Assembly: GCA_964635065.1 (NCBI GenBank)
Contig: CAZWMK010000005.1
Coordinates: forward strand, 1 to 48,649
DNA: 48,649 nt
Direction: 5' to 3'
Source: CAZWMK01 sp964635065
GTDB lineage: Bacteria; Pseudomonadota; Alphaproteobacteria; Sphingomonadales; Sphingomonadaceae
The notes under the pieces are model-generated. The model ran no database searches and was not told where the DNA came from. It saw only the letters and a program-made list of their open reading frames with translations. Position 1 is the stretch's first letter, and the number at the start of each line of letters is the position of its first letter. Positions 1 to 10,087 of the stretch are shown in pieces. The position numbers and the translations under genes are program-made.

Positions 1-216
1 TCTTGCCTCTAATCCATAACGTGCCTGAATGGCAGCCTTTTTGCCGCCAGCTATCGCCCCCGCGCGACCGCAACTGTCACAGCTGCCCCACGCCGGGACA
101 GGCCGGACAAGACACGCCCCCTGATGGTCGCAGTAAATGGCGGAAATCCAAGCGCACGCCACATGGCCCGCTCCTTGCTTCATGCCATAACAAAATCAGG
201 AAACAGGAACAGCGCC
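1..216. other. gene-poor leading segment
   Basis: No frame here has a credible start, ribosome-binding site and protein-like composition. A frame open across 3-401 on the plus strand overlaps the better-supported small gene at 217 and has a proline/arginine-rich composition typical of an untranslated GC-rich frame. The segment may be the 3' flank of a gene outside the window. Confidence 0.4.
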
Positions 217-426
217 ATGCAAATGCAGACCGTCAACGATCGTCAGCTTTTCAACGAAGCCAGCAGTCTCATCGACCGCTTTGGCGACGATGCGATCATC
301 GAGGCGGCTACACGTGCCGACGCCTATCGCGACTCCGGAAATCTCGTGCAATTCTCGCGCTGGCGGCAGGTCGAGCGCGCCATCATGATGTTGCAGCTTG
401 AGGATATTGTCGGCGAAATTCACTAA
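217..426 (+). CDS. small hypothetical protein (69 aa)
   Basis: A short soluble, mostly helical protein that begins MQMQTVNDRQLFNEASSLID and ends near the stop at 426. I do not recognise a named family. The start at 217 is chosen because an AGGAAC ribosome-binding sequence lies seven bases upstream; the frame is open further upstream but has no better start. There is no signal peptide or membrane segment. It precedes tamA by about 60 bases on the same strand, so co-transcription is possible, but nothing in the sequence ties it to outer-membrane assembly. Acidic and arginine residues alternate in the second half, as in small DNA- or protein-binding helical proteins; this is only an impression. 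Confidence 0.55.
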   Translation: MQMQTVNDRQLFNEASSLIDRFGDDAIIEAATRADAYRDSGNLVQFSRWRQVERAIMMLQLEDIVGEIH

Positions 427-488
427 ATAACGCCTGACAGCCATTTCGGCCCTTTCGGTGGGCGCCTGCATTACGCTACAGCAAAAAC

Positions 489-2504
489 ATGCTGTCGCCC
501 CCGGTCAGGACAAGCCTTGCACTCCTTGCACTGTTTTGTGCCGCCCCTGGCAAGACACAGGACAATACGCGACAGCGCAGCCGTGACAATGACACGCCGG
601 CCCTGTCGCAAGAGGCGCGCGACGCATTACGGGCAGAACGGCGGGCGCGATCAGAATCCTTCATCCGTCTCGACGACCTGCCCGGCCTTGAACTTGACTG
701 GCCCGATCTTGGCACCGACGAGAGCGATGACCAGAACGATGCGGCCCTGTCGGAATTGCCCCAACAGGATGTGCGGTACAGCCTGCGGCTGATCGGCCTC
801 GATACGCTCAGGCTCGAGAGCGATTTTCGCTCGCTTTCGGCACTTCATGCCGGGCGTAACGATCCAGTCAACAATCTCGCCCAGCTTCGCCGCCGCACCC
901 ATGAAGACAGCAACCTGATCGAGCGCCTGCTGCGGTCGAAGGGCTATTACGGCGGGCTGGTTGAAAGCGAGATGCTGCCGGGTGAAAAACCCGACGCCGT
1001 CGTGGTCCAGATCACGGTTATCACCGGGCCGCGCTATGTTTTCAGCGATGTCCGTCTCGACGCATCTCCGCCGGAAGCCGCGCCCGCCACTGCCGCATTG
1101 TTCGACCTGAAATCCGGAACACCGGTCGAAGCCGCAGCGATCCTCGCCGCGGAGGCCGCTCTGGTCACGCGCCTGCCCGAACAGGGCTATCCCTTTGCCA
1201 GCCTTGACGAGCGGCAGGTCGTGATTGATCACGAAAATGCCAACGCCAGCTATTACAATCGCATCGACACCGGTGCGCTGGCGCGGATCGGTACTGTGCG
1301 CGTCGACGGCGACCGGCTGCTCGGCGAAAAGCACATCATGCGGATCAGCCGTTTCAGGACAGGCGATGTCTATGATGCCCGCCTGACAGAAGATCTCCGC
1401 CGCGCACTGGTTGCGACAGGCCTTTACGGCGCCGTTTCCGTGCGCCCCGTTGCGGCAGGCGCCGCCGGGCAAGACCACAACCAGACCGTCGATCTTCTGG
1501 TGCACGGTGAGGCTGCCCCCTTGCGCACGCTTGCGGCGCAGGTCGGTTATTCCACAAGCGAAGGCGCCAAGGTCGAAGGCAGCTGGCAGCACAGGAACCT
1601 GCTGCCGCCGCAAGGCGCAGTCACGCTACGCAGCATCATCGGCACACAACAGCAGTTGGCAGCCGCCGAATTGCGCAGGTCCAACTGGAAACGTCGTGAC
1701 CGCACCTTGGGCGCGCTGGTGCAGGCAAGCCACGAAGACCGCAAGGCGTTTGAAGCCCTCACCTTTTCGACGTCCGCCCGCATCGAACGCGAAACCAACC
1801 TGATCTGGCAGAAACAATGGGTGTGGTCGCTGGGCGTGGAACTGACGGCATCACAGGAAACCGACCGCGGCATTTCGGCCCTTGGCCTCAGCGAACCGAA
1901 ACGTACCTTCCTGATCGCGGCCGCGCCAGCCTTCCTCGGTTTTGACGGCACCGACGATCTGCTTGACCCCCATCGTGGCGCGCGCCTGTCGATCCGGGGC
2001 AGTCCGGAACTGTCCATGCAAAATGGCACCCTCGCCTACCTCAAAGCACAGGTCGACGGATCGGCATATCTACCGGTCGGCGGTGATCATTTCGTGCTGG
2101 CCGCGCGAGGACGACTGGGCACGATTTTTGGCGCCGAACGCGAGCGCATCGCTCCCACCAGGCGTTTTTATGCCGGCGGCGGTGGCTCGGTGCGCGGCTA
2201 TGATTATCAGAAAGTCGGTCCGCTCGATGCCGACGGAGACCCGATCGGCGGGCGTTCGCTGGTCGAAATGAGTATCGAGGCACGCTACCGCATCGGCAAT
2301 ATCGGCATTGTGCCATTCATTGATGCCGGGACCATCGACACCGAAGTGTACCCGCGTTTCAGCGACCTGCGTTTCGGCGCGGGCCTGGGCTTTCGGTATT
2401 ACACCAACTTTGGCCCGATCCGGCTTGACCTTGCGACGCCCCTCAACCCGCGCCGTGGCGATCCAAAGGTCGGCGTCTATGTCTCGATCGGACAGGCTTT
2501 CTGA
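489..2504 (+). CDS. tamA: TamA-like outer membrane assembly factor (BamA/Omp85 superfamily)
   Basis: A 671-residue Omp85-family protein expected to insert autotransporters and other barrels into the outer membrane together with TamB. An N-terminal hydrophobic signal (residues about 8-20, ending near CAAPGKTQ) is followed by a POTRA-containing periplasmic part (roughly 90-350). A C-terminal 16-strand-type barrel follows, with the family's lid-loop motif GGGGSVRGY near residue 560 and a terminal phenylalanine (IGQAF), the usual beta-barrel signal. The start at 489 has no clear Shine-Dalgarno sequence but gives the signal peptide. The tamB start codon overlaps its stop codon by one base (TGATG), which supports the TamA assignment over a generic BamA. 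Confidence 0.9.
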   Translation: MLSPPVRTSLALLALFCAAPGKTQDNTRQRSRDNDTPALSQEARDALRAERRARSESFIRLDDLPGLELDWPDLGTDESDDQNDAALSELPQQDVRYSLRLIGLDTLRLESDFRSLSALHAGRNDPVNNLAQLRRRTHEDSNLIERLLRSKGYYGGLVESEMLPGEKPDAVVVQITVITGPRYVFSDVRLDASPPEAAPATAALFDLKSGTPVEAAAILAAEAALVTRLPEQGYPFASLDERQVVIDHENANASYYNRIDTGALARIGTVRVDGDRLLGEKHIMRISRFRTGDVYDARLTEDLRRALVATGLYGAVSVRPVAAGAAGQDHNQTVDLLVHGEAAPLRTLAAQVGYSTSEGAKVEGSWQHRNLLPPQGAVTLRSIIGTQQQLAAAELRRSNWKRRDRTLGALVQASHEDRKAFEALTFSTSARIERETNLIWQKQWVWSLGVELTASQETDRGISALGLSEPKRTFLIAAAPAFLGFDGTDDLLDPHRGARLSIRGSPELSMQNGTLAYLKAQVDGSAYLPVGGDHFVLAARGRLGTIFGAERERIAPTRRFYAGGGGSVRGYDYQKVGPLDADGDPIGGRSLVEMSIEARYRIGNIGIVPFIDAGTIDTEVYPRFSDLRFGAGLGFRYYTNFGPIRLDLATPLNPRRGDPKVGVYVSIGQAF

Positions 2505-5500
2505 TGCAGGTCGTCGACGACATCATCACCGCGCTGGATGATGCCAGCGCAAAGGTCGAGGAAAACCTGCCACCGCGCTGGCGACGCGTTCTGCTGTGGA
2601 CGCTGGGCGGCCTGTTCCTGCTGATCGCGCTGTCGATTGCCGCCGTGCAGGGGCTGAATACAGGGCCAGGACGCGCATGGCTGGCGCGCCAGCTTGCAAC
2701 GATCGCCCCAGAATCCGGGCTGACCATTGCTGTTGGACGTCTGGACGGGTCCCTGTTCGGTCGGCTCACGATCCGCGATCTCAAACTGGGCGATCCCAAG
2801 GGCGTCTTTCTTGTCGCACCGCGCATCGACCTTGACTGGGATCCGGCGCGACTGTGGTCAAAGCGCGTCCATCTCAGCTTTGTGGAAGCGGACGATGTCC
2901 GGCTTTTGCGCCAACCAGCCCTGCGCGACACGCCGCGTGATCCCGACAAGCCGCTGCTGCCTGACATCAACATCCACCTTGGCCGCTTGACGATCTCGCG
3001 GCTGCACCTCGATGCGCCAGTGGCCGGACGTGCGGCGACGGCAGTGATCGACGGCAAGGCCAGTCTCTACGAAGGACGGGCGCTGGTCGATCTCGACGCC
3101 CGCACGGCAGATGGCTTCGACCAGCTTGAGGTCCGGCTTGACGCCGCCCCTGACCAGGACCAGCTTGATATTGCGGCACGCATTGCCGCGCCGAAGGGCG
3201 GGATCATTGCGGGACTTTTGAAGCTCGATGCGCCACTCGCGCTGACACTGAACGGCAAGGGCAGCTGGGCGCGCTGGCGCGGGCGGCTTGATGCCCGGCT
3301 TGGCGAGGCCATGCTGGCCGATCTTTCGCTGGGCGCGAAGGCTGGACGTTTCGACATCACGGGACGTGCCGCGCCATCCTTGATGCTGGGCGGCCTTTTA
3401 CAGCGCCTCAGCTCGCCGGTCGTCGACATTCAGGCCGGGGCCATCCTGTCGAATGACAGAAATGACCTCGCACTCGATATCTTCCTTGGCGCGCCCGCCG
3501 CAGCATTGACGGCAAAGGGTGGGCTTGACCTTGATCGCAGCCGCATCAAGGCTCTCGACCTGCGTTTTGACGTCAGGCGTCCTGACGCTATCCGTCGCGA
3601 CCTGTCAGGACGCGCCATGCGCCTTGAACTCGCGCTGGATGGCCCCATGGCCGGACCGGATCTGCGCTATCGCCTGTCCGCAGACCAACTGGCTATCGGC
3701 ACAACCCGCTTTGCACCCTTGACGGCAGCGGGAGAAGGCGCGCTCGACAGCGACACGCCAGAGCTGAGCTTTGATGCACGGACCGAAAAAGTCACGGGTA
3801 TCAGTCAGCTTGCCGAAGATCTTTTGACCGGCCTGCGCCTGAGCGGACCCCTGACTATCCGGGAGGGCCGGCTTGAAGCCGGGGAACTTCTGGTCAAAAG
3901 CAAGCACATCGATGCCGGCGCCAGGTTGAACATCAATATGAAAAGTGGCGCCTATCTCATTGACCTGAAAGGTGGCGTCAAAAAATATCCCATGGCGGGA
4001 GTCGGCCTTGTCGATCTTGACGCCGACTGGCGCATCACGCCGGACGATCGCCGTATCCGCGCACAGGGCAAGACCGATGTCCGGCTGGGACGGGTCGACA
4101 GCCGCCTGTTCCAGTCGCTGTTCAAGGGTACCCCGCGAATTACGACCATGATGGACCGGCGTGGAGATGGCATCATTACCTTCTCCAATCTGCGGCTGAA
4201 CGCGCCCGACATGACCGCCAGCGGCAGCGGTCGTTTACTGCCCGGCAGCCTTCTGGAATTACGCGCAGATGGCGTATCACGCACCTATGGCGCCTTCAGC
4301 ACGGTCCTCGCGGGGCCCATTGCCCGTCCGAAGGTCGATCTGGCGCTGCGCGCTTACAGGGCCGGGATTCTGCTGCGACAAATCAAGGCGACGTTGACGC
4401 CGGAGAACATTGACTATCGCTTCACGGCCAATGCAGCCACAGATTATGGCCCCCTCATCGCACGCGGTCTGATCCAGCCCAGCCAGATCGCCATCGACAC
4501 GCTGCGGCTGGCCGGTTTGAATGCCCAGGGGCCGCTACGTTTTGCGGAAAATGGCCGTTTTCAGGGCAGACTTGCCATCACCGGCGTTGGGATCAACGGC
4601 CATGCACAGCTATCTGCCGAAAATGGCGACCAGCGCATCAATGCACGTCTTGCGGCCAGCAATGGCCAGATCGGCTTTGCCACACCGCTTGTCATCCGCA
4701 ACGGGCAGATGGACGTGGCCGCACTGCTGTCCGCCCAGCCGGTTTACGATATCAGTTTCGACGGCAAGCGCATTACCTATGGCAAATGGCGTATCGACAG
4801 CGCGCAGGGCGTCTATCAGCTCAACAAAAAGCGTGGCGCACTGACCGCCGCCCTGAGCGGACGCCATGGTGCCCCCTTCACACTCAAGATCGACAGCAAG
4901 ATCCTGCCCGACCAGATTGAAGCCGACCTTTCCGGCAGCATTGCAAAACAGGCGCTGCGGCTCGACCGGCCGGCCCGGCTGGAACAGTCGGACAGCGTTT
5001 GGAAACTGGCGCCTGTCACGCTGATCCTGCCCAATGGCCGAGCAACGCTTGCCGGCAGTTTTGGCGATCATATCCAGATCGACAGCAAGCTCGATTCCGT
5101 CGGACTTGACGTGATCAGCATCTTCAATCCCGAATTGTCCATAACCGGGAAGGCAAGCGGGACCCTGGCGCTGACCCTGCCGTCCGGCGGCGGCTTGCCA
5201 CAGGGTGATGCGAAGATTGTTGTCCGCGGCTTCTCGCGCGCCTCGCTTGCCAGCACGGCGCGACCGATCGACGTGGGCATCAATGCCCGCCTCGATCGCT
5301 CCAGCGGCAGTCTGCGTGCCATTTTCCGTAATGAAGCTCGTATCTTCGGCCGCGCACAGGCCGTGCTGCGGCCGATCCCCGGCACCCCCGCAGACAGCGC
5401 CCTGGAACGGCTGCTGGCCGCGCCTTTGACCGCACAAGTCCGCTGGTCGGGACCATCCGGTCCGCTATGGGCAGTGACCGGCATCGAAGCCTTCGACGTA

Positions 5501-6718
5501 CGTGGCATACTGCAGCTTGCCGTCGACATCAGCGGGGATCTTGGCGATCCGGTGATGCGCGGCACGATGTCCAGCCCGCGCGCACGCATCGAAAGCACGA
5601 CATTGGGCATGGTCGTCAACGATATCGACCTTGCGGCACGCTTCGATGGTTCGCGCCTGATATTCGACCGCTTCACCGGCAAGGACGGCACGAACGACAA
5701 GACAGGCACGATCACAGGATCAGGTTATGTCGACCTGTCGTTCGACCGGCGTTTCCCGATGCGGCTCGATCTTGCGCTCGACAAGGCCCAGGTCATGAAC
5801 CGCGACGATCTGCGCAGCACCGTGACCGGCCCACTCACCATAGAAAATGGCCCGGACGGCGCCCTGATTTCCGGGGATCTATCGGTCGATCGCGCACGCT
5901 TCCGCCTCGGCACGGCAACAGCGACCGAGTTTGCGGAAATCCAGGTCGGCGAGAAAAACCGCGACTTGGTGCAAGACAGCAGCGAAACTGTCCGACCAAC
6001 GATCTGGCAACTTGATGTCCGCGCACGGGCAAATAACAAGATCGACGTACGCGGCATGGGCCTCGATTCTGAATGGTCGGCCGATCTTGTCATGCACGGC
6101 GCCGCAACGCGTCCGCAATTGTCGGGAACCGCCCGCCTGATCCGCGGCGAGTATGAATTTGCCGGCAAGACCTTTGAATTGCAGCGCGGATCTGTGCGGT
6201 TTACCGGTACCTATCCACCCGATCCGATTGTCGACATCGTTGCGGAATCGCGCGTGCAGGGGCTGACCGCCACGCTCAACATCCGCGGCACAGCACTCAA
6301 ACCCGAAATCCGTTTCAGCTCGGTCCCGGCTCTCCCCGAAGATGAAGTGCTGTCGCGAGTTCTGTTCGGCAATTCGCTTGCCAATCTGTCGGCGGGCGAA
6401 GCCTTGCAGCTTGCGGGCGCTGTGGCAGCCTTGCGGTCGGGCGGCGGCGGCGGCCTTGATCCGGTCGGTGCGATCCGCAAGGCCATCGGCCTTGATCGTC
6501 TGCGGTTCAGCAGCGGCAATGACAAGAACGGCAGCCGCACGTCGATTGCCGCTGGCGAATATCTCACCGATCGCGTCTATGTCGAAGTCGCGGCTGATGG
6601 CCAGGGCTTTGCCGCAACCCAGATCGAGGTAGAACTGACGCGGTCACTGTCCATCCTGTCCGCCCTGTCGGCCATCAGCGGATCGAGCATCAACCTGCGC
6701 TGGTCCAAGGATTATTGA
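2504..6718 (+). CDS. tamB: TamB-like translocation and assembly module protein
   Basis: A 1404-residue protein anchored in the inner membrane by one N-terminal helix (about residues 28-50). It then has a very long repetitive beta-rich periplasmic region, the layout of TamB/AsmA-like lipid-bridging proteins. The C-terminal DUF490/TamB domain (about 1050-1404) is recognisable from the segment around LIRGEYEFAGKTFEL, the following PPDPIVDI and the late EVLSRVLFG. TamB partners TamA in barrel insertion and has been linked to phospholipid transport between membranes. Its start overlaps the tamA stop by one base, so translation is probably coupled. Its 3' end overlaps the convergent ABC ATPase gene by seven bases, so there is no room for a separate terminator. 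Confidence 0.92.
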   Translation: MQVVDDIITALDDASAKVEENLPPRWRRVLLWTLGGLFLLIALSIAAVQGLNTGPGRAWLARQLATIAPESGLTIAVGRLDGSLFGRLTIRDLKLGDPKGVFLVAPRIDLDWDPARLWSKRVHLSFVEADDVRLLRQPALRDTPRDPDKPLLPDINIHLGRLTISRLHLDAPVAGRAATAVIDGKASLYEGRALVDLDARTADGFDQLEVRLDAAPDQDQLDIAARIAAPKGGIIAGLLKLDAPLALTLNGKGSWARWRGRLDARLGEAMLADLSLGAKAGRFDITGRAAPSLMLGGLLQRLSSPVVDIQAGAILSNDRNDLALDIFLGAPAAALTAKGGLDLDRSRIKALDLRFDVRRPDAIRRDLSGRAMRLELALDGPMAGPDLRYRLSADQLAIGTTRFAPLTAAGEGALDSDTPELSFDARTEKVTGISQLAEDLLTGLRLSGPLTIREGRLEAGELLVKSKHIDAGARLNINMKSGAYLIDLKGGVKKYPMAGVGLVDLDADWRITPDDRRIRAQGKTDVRLGRVDSRLFQSLFKGTPRITTMMDRRGDGIITFSNLRLNAPDMTASGSGRLLPGSLLELRADGVSRTYGAFSTVLAGPIARPKVDLALRAYRAGILLRQIKATLTPENIDYRFTANAATDYGPLIARGLIQPSQIAIDTLRLAGLNAQGPLRFAENGRFQGRLAITGVGINGHAQLSAENGDQRINARLAASNGQIGFATPLVIRNGQMDVAALLSAQPVYDISFDGKRITYGKWRIDSAQGVYQLNKKRGALTAALSGRHGAPFTLKIDSKILPDQIEADLSGSIAKQALRLDRPARLEQSDSVWKLAPVTLILPNGRATLAGSFGDHIQIDSKLDSVGLDVISIFNPELSITGKASGTLALTLPSGGGLPQGDAKIVVRGFSRASLASTARPIDVGINARLDRSSGSLRAIFRNEARIFGRAQAVLRPIPGTPADSALERLLAAPLTAQVRWSGPSGPLWAVTGIEAFDVRGILQLAVDISGDLGDPVMRGTMSSPRARIESTTLGMVVNDIDLAARFDGSRLIFDRFTGKDGTNDKTGTITGSGYVDLSFDRRFPMRLDLALDKAQVMNRDDLRSTVTGPLTIENGPDGALISGDLSVDRARFRLGTATATEFAEIQVGEKNRDLVQDSSETVRPTIWQLDVRARANNKIDVRGMGLDSEWSADLVMHGAATRPQLSGTARLIRGEYEFAGKTFELQRGSVRFTGTYPPDPIVDIVAESRVQGLTATLNIRGTALKPEIRFSSVPALPEDEVLSRVLFGNSLANLSAGEALQLAGAVAALRSGGGGGLDPVGAIRKAIGLDRLRFSSGNDKNGSRTSIAAGEYLTDRVYVEVAADGQGFAATQIEVELTRSLSILSALSAISGSSINLRWSKDY

Positions 6719-8259
6719 GGCGAGCGCAGAACGGGCGCTGCTGCAATCAACCGTCGCGCATAATCGGTCGCGGGTGCGGCAATGACATCGGCTGTCGGGC
6801 CGGTTTCAACCACCCGGCCATGCTCCATGACGATGACGCGGTGGCACAGGCGCCGCACAAGGGCGAGGTCATGCGTGACGAACAGCATGGCCAAGCCGCG
6901 ACCATGCTGCAAACCGGCAAGCGTTTCGATCACCTCGGCCTGAACCGAGACATCAAGAGCGCTTGTCGCCTCGTCGCAGATCAGAAGATCGGGTTCGGAT
7001 ATCAGCGCACGGGCGATGGCCACGCGCTGCGCCTGCCCGCCCGAAAGCTGGCGTGGCCGGGCGGCTGCATGGTCCATGTTCAACCCCACCTCGCCCAGCA
7101 CCGCCGCCACGCGGGCTGCATGATCGGTCGGCGCGATGTCGGGCCGCAATGTTCGGAGCGGTTCCGCCACGATGTCGCCAACGCGCATCATCGGGTCAAG
7201 GCTGTCGACGGGATCCTGAAACACCATCTGAAAGGCGCGACGGTCGGCAGGCCGCATGGCCTGACGCACCGGCAAAGGTTTTCCGTCCAGTTCTATATGT
7301 CCGCGCGTCATCGGTCCCAGCCGGGCAAGTGCGCGGATCAGCGTCGACTTGCCCGATCCGGACGCGCCGACAATGCCCAAGGCCTCGCCACGCGCGACGC
7401 AAAGGCTGACCCCATCAACCGCCGTCACCCGCGACCGCGTCAAAAAGCTGCCCGGCAACGTGAAGTCGACGCCGACATCATGGGCGTGCAGCAGGATGTC
7501 GCCGGTCGCTGGCAACGGCGGCACCGGTGTATCCAAACGTGGTGCTGCCGCAAGCAGGCGGCGCGTATAATCATGAGCGGGATGCGCCAGCACATCCGCC
7601 GCCGGTCCGGTCTCGACAATGCGACCGGCCTGCATCACGGCAATGCGTTCGGCCCGTCCCGATACCAGCGCCAGGTCATGACTGATCAGCACCAGCGCCA
7701 GCCCGCGGGCGCGCCGCAGTTCATCAAGCAGGTCCAGGATCTCGCGTGCGACAAGAACATCAAGCGCCGTCGTCGGTTCGTCGGCAATCAGCAGGTCCGG
7801 ACGACGCGCCAGCGCCATGGCGATCATCACCCGCTGTCGCATGCCACCCGATAATTCATGCGGATATTGCCGCAGCCGCGCGGCGGGTTCGGACAGCCGC
7901 ACTTCGTCAAGAAGCGCCGCCAGCATGACTCGGTCGCGCGTTCCCGCGCTTTCGGCAAGTTGCGCGCCGATCGTCATGTGCGGTGTCAGCGCCGATAGCG
8001 GTTGCTGGAAGACAAAACCGACGCGCGCCCCCATCAGTGCGCGCACATAGCCCTGAAGCGGACTGCCGTCGAAACTGACAAGCCCCGACACCAAGCCGGT
8101 GCCAAGCCCGAAGGCCGACAGAACGGTCTGTGATTTTCCCGACCCGGACTCACCGACAATGGCGAAACATTCGCCGGGGCCAACATCAAGACTGATGGAA
8201 TCGACGACCCGGCGTGCACCATAGGTAACACTGAAATCACGCAGCGAGAACAGGCTCAT
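6712..8259 (-). CDS. peptide/nickel-type ABC transporter, fused double ATP-binding protein
   Basis: A 515-residue cytoplasmic ATPase with two complete nucleotide-binding domains, as in YejF/GsiA-type importers. Domain 1 has Walker A GESGSGKS, signature LSGGMRQR and Walker B LLIADEP. Domain 2 has Walker A GASGSGKS, signature LSGGQAQR and Walker B LLICDEA. The ATG at 8259 is preferred because it forms a four-base ATGA overlap with the stop of the permease gene upstream; a GTG nine bases earlier is also possible. It would power uptake of peptides or similar solutes through the two adjacent permeases. No periplasmic binding protein lies in the operon. Confidence 0.9.
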   Translation of the reverse strand: MSLFSLRDFSVTYGARRVVDSISLDVGPGECFAIVGESGSGKSQTVLSAFGLGTGLVSGLVSFDGSPLQGYVRALMGARVGFVFQQPLSALTPHMTIGAQLAESAGTRDRVMLAALLDEVRLSEPAARLRQYPHELSGGMRQRVMIAMALARRPDLLIADEPTTALDVLVAREILDLLDELRRARGLALVLISHDLALVSGRAERIAVMQAGRIVETGPAADVLAHPAHDYTRRLLAAAPRLDTPVPPLPATGDILLHAHDVGVDFTLPGSFLTRSRVTAVDGVSLCVARGEALGIVGASGSGKSTLIRALARLGPMTRGHIELDGKPLPVRQAMRPADRRAFQMVFQDPVDSLDPMMRVGDIVAEPLRTLRPDIAPTDHAARVAAVLGEVGLNMDHAAARPRQLSGGQAQRVAIARALISEPDLLICDEATSALDVSVQAEVIETLAGLQHGRGLAMLFVTHDLALVRRLCHRVIVMEHGRVVETGPTADVIAAPATDYARRLIAAAPVLRSPQ

Positions 8260-9041
8260 GCCAGCCACCGTGCCCGCGCACGATCGCCGATCAGTGTCAA
8301 CGAGACCAGAAGCGCAACCAGCAAAACACCCGGCACGATCAGGGCATGGGGCTGCATTTCCATGTCATCAGCCCCCTCCTTGATCAGGATGCCCAGCGAT
8401 GTCTGCGGTTCCTGCACGCCAAGACCGAGGAAGCTCAGAAAACTCTCGATCATCACGACCTGCGGCACGGTCAGGGCAAGATAAACAAGAACGATGCTGA
8501 ACAGATTGGGCAGGATGTGGCGCAGCAGAATACGCAGGCGGCTTGCCCCGCCCGCCTCGGCGGCCTCGACAAAGCCGCGCGCTTTGAGGCTCATCGTCTG
8601 ACCACGTACGATTCTTGCCATCGTCAGCCATTCGACGGCGCCGATAGCCAGGAACAGCAGCAGCACCGACCGGCCGAACAGAACCGTCAGCACGATCACG
8701 AAAAACATGAAGGGCAGCGCATAGAGCAGATCGACCATCCGCATCATGAAGTTATCGACCCAGCCGCCGACAAAGCCCGCAACCGCACCCCACAGGACGC
8801 CGATGAAAAGACTGACCGAAGCCGCCGCCAGCCCGACCATCAGCGACACGCGCAGCCCCATGAAGCTGCGGACAAGAAGATCGCGCCCGACGCTGTCGGT
8901 CCCCAGCCAATGCCCGTTCACACCGGGCGCGGCGCGGATCGCGTCCCAGTCGATCACATCATGACCATGCGGCGCCAACAGCGGCACGGCCAGCGCCCCC
9001 AGCACCAGAACCGCCAGCAGGACCAAGGGCCAGCGCATCAT
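8256..9041 (-). CDS. ABC transporter permease, DppC/OppC/YejE type
   Basis: A 261-residue inner-membrane permease with an N-terminal helix (MMRWPLVLLAVLVLGALAVP), five further hydrophobic segments and the coupling-helix (EAA) region around ARGFVEAAEAGGASRLRI. It contains the GTDSVGRDLLVR motif typical of DppC-type proteins. The ATG at 9041 overlaps the stop of the first permease gene by four bases (ATGA) and is preferred over an upstream TTG at 9068. It should pair with the DppB-type permease to form the membrane channel. Substrate is unknown; dipeptides, oligopeptides, nickel or glutathione are all possible for this family. Confidence 0.9.
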   Translation of the reverse strand: MMRWPLVLLAVLVLGALAVPLLAPHGHDVIDWDAIRAAPGVNGHWLGTDSVGRDLLVRSFMGLRVSLMVGLAAASVSLFIGVLWGAVAGFVGGWVDNFMMRMVDLLYALPFMFFVIVLTVLFGRSVLLLFLAIGAVEWLTMARIVRGQTMSLKARGFVEAAEAGGASRLRILLRHILPNLFSIVLVYLALTVPQVVMIESFLSFLGLGVQEPQTSLGILIKEGADDMEMQPHALIVPGVLLVALLVSLTLIGDRARARWLA

Positions 9042-9958
9042 CGACGGCGCGTCCGGGGATCGAGCCAACCATAAGCAAGGTCTGCCAGAAGGTTCATGAC
9101 AATCACCAGCGCCGCATAGATCACCACCACACCCAGCACGAGCGGATAGTCGCGATTGAGTGCGCCTTGCACAAAATATCGCCCGATGCCCGGCAGCGCG
9201 AAAACAGTTTCGATCACGACAGAGCCGGTCAGAAGCCCCGCCGCCGCCGGGCCGATATAGCTGACAACCGGCATCAATGCAGGTTTCAGCGCATGGCGGA
9301 ACAGGATTGTCGCACCAGAAAGCCCCTTGGCGCGCGCTGTCCGGATGAAGTCGGCGGCCAGCACGTCATCAAGCGCGCCACGCATCAGGCGCGCAACAAC
9401 AGCCGTTGTCGGCAACGCCAGCGCGATGACCGGCAGAACCATGTCGTCCACCCGACCCGGTTCCCAGCCGGCAACTGGCAGCCAGCGCAGCCACAGACCA
9501 AAAAAAAGCACCAGAAGGGGTGCGGTCACGAAGGTCGGCAAAACCAGCCCAGACAATGACAAGGCGCCAACCCAACGCGCCAGTCGTCCCCCGCGCCATG
9601 CGGCCGCAGCGCCTGCCGAAACGCCTGCGACCAGCGCAATCGCCAGCGCCAAGCCCCCCAATTTCAAACTGACTGGCAGGCCTTCAGCGACAAGATCGGT
9701 GACGGAAAAATCGCGATAGGCATAGCTTGGCCCGAAATCGCCTTTCAGCAACCCGCCAAGATAGATGAGCAATTGTTCGCTGACCGGGGCATCGAGATGA
9801 TAGCGGGCGTCCAGTTCGGCGCGCACATCGGCGGGCAGCGGTCGTTCGCCATCAAATGGCCCACCAGGCGCGACCCGCATCAGCAGGAAAGACAGCACGA
9901 TAACGCCCAGGAGCGTCGGCACTGCCGATGCCATGCGCAGGGCAAGAAACTTCAACAC
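9038..9958 (-). CDS. ABC transporter permease, DppB/OppB/YejB type
   Basis: A 306-residue inner-membrane permease. It opens with a typical DppB-type helix (FLALRMASAVPTLLGVIVLS) followed by a periplasmic stretch with APGGPF, then a block of membrane helices and the EAA coupling region at RTARAKGLSGATILFRHALK. The start is a GTG at 9958 with a GAAGG ribosome-binding sequence about ten bases upstream. It is the first gene of a three-gene minus-strand operon (permease, permease, double ATPase) in yejB-yejE-yejF order. The expected first gene, a solute-binding protein, is absent; the upstream neighbour is a divergent SnoaL-like gene. Confidence 0.9.
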   Translation of the reverse strand: MLKFLALRMASAVPTLLGVIVLSFLLMRVAPGGPFDGERPLPADVRAELDARYHLDAPVSEQLLIYLGGLLKGDFGPSYAYRDFSVTDLVAEGLPVSLKLGGLALAIALVAGVSAGAAAAWRGGRLARWVGALSLSGLVLPTFVTAPLLVLFFGLWLRWLPVAGWEPGRVDDMVLPVIALALPTTAVVARLMRGALDDVLAADFIRTARAKGLSGATILFRHALKPALMPVVSYIGPAAAGLLTGSVVIETVFALPGIGRYFVQGALNRDYPLVLGVVVIYAALVIVMNLLADLAYGWLDPRTRRR

Positions 9959-10087
9959 TGGAACAGACCTTCATCCCCCATGGGGCGATCATACAGCATT
10001 ACCGTCCCGCGCCAACCTCCGGCACGTCAGCAAGCCCTTGTTGCGCGAGCGCATCATGCTGTTACACTGTTGTCCAAGGGAGGATAT

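Noticed and set aside
651..1613. Minus-strand open frame of 320 codons inside tamA
   Set aside because: It is antisense to a clear Omp85 gene, lacks a domain and is typical of high-GC shadow frames. The same applies to 4610-5437 within tamB.
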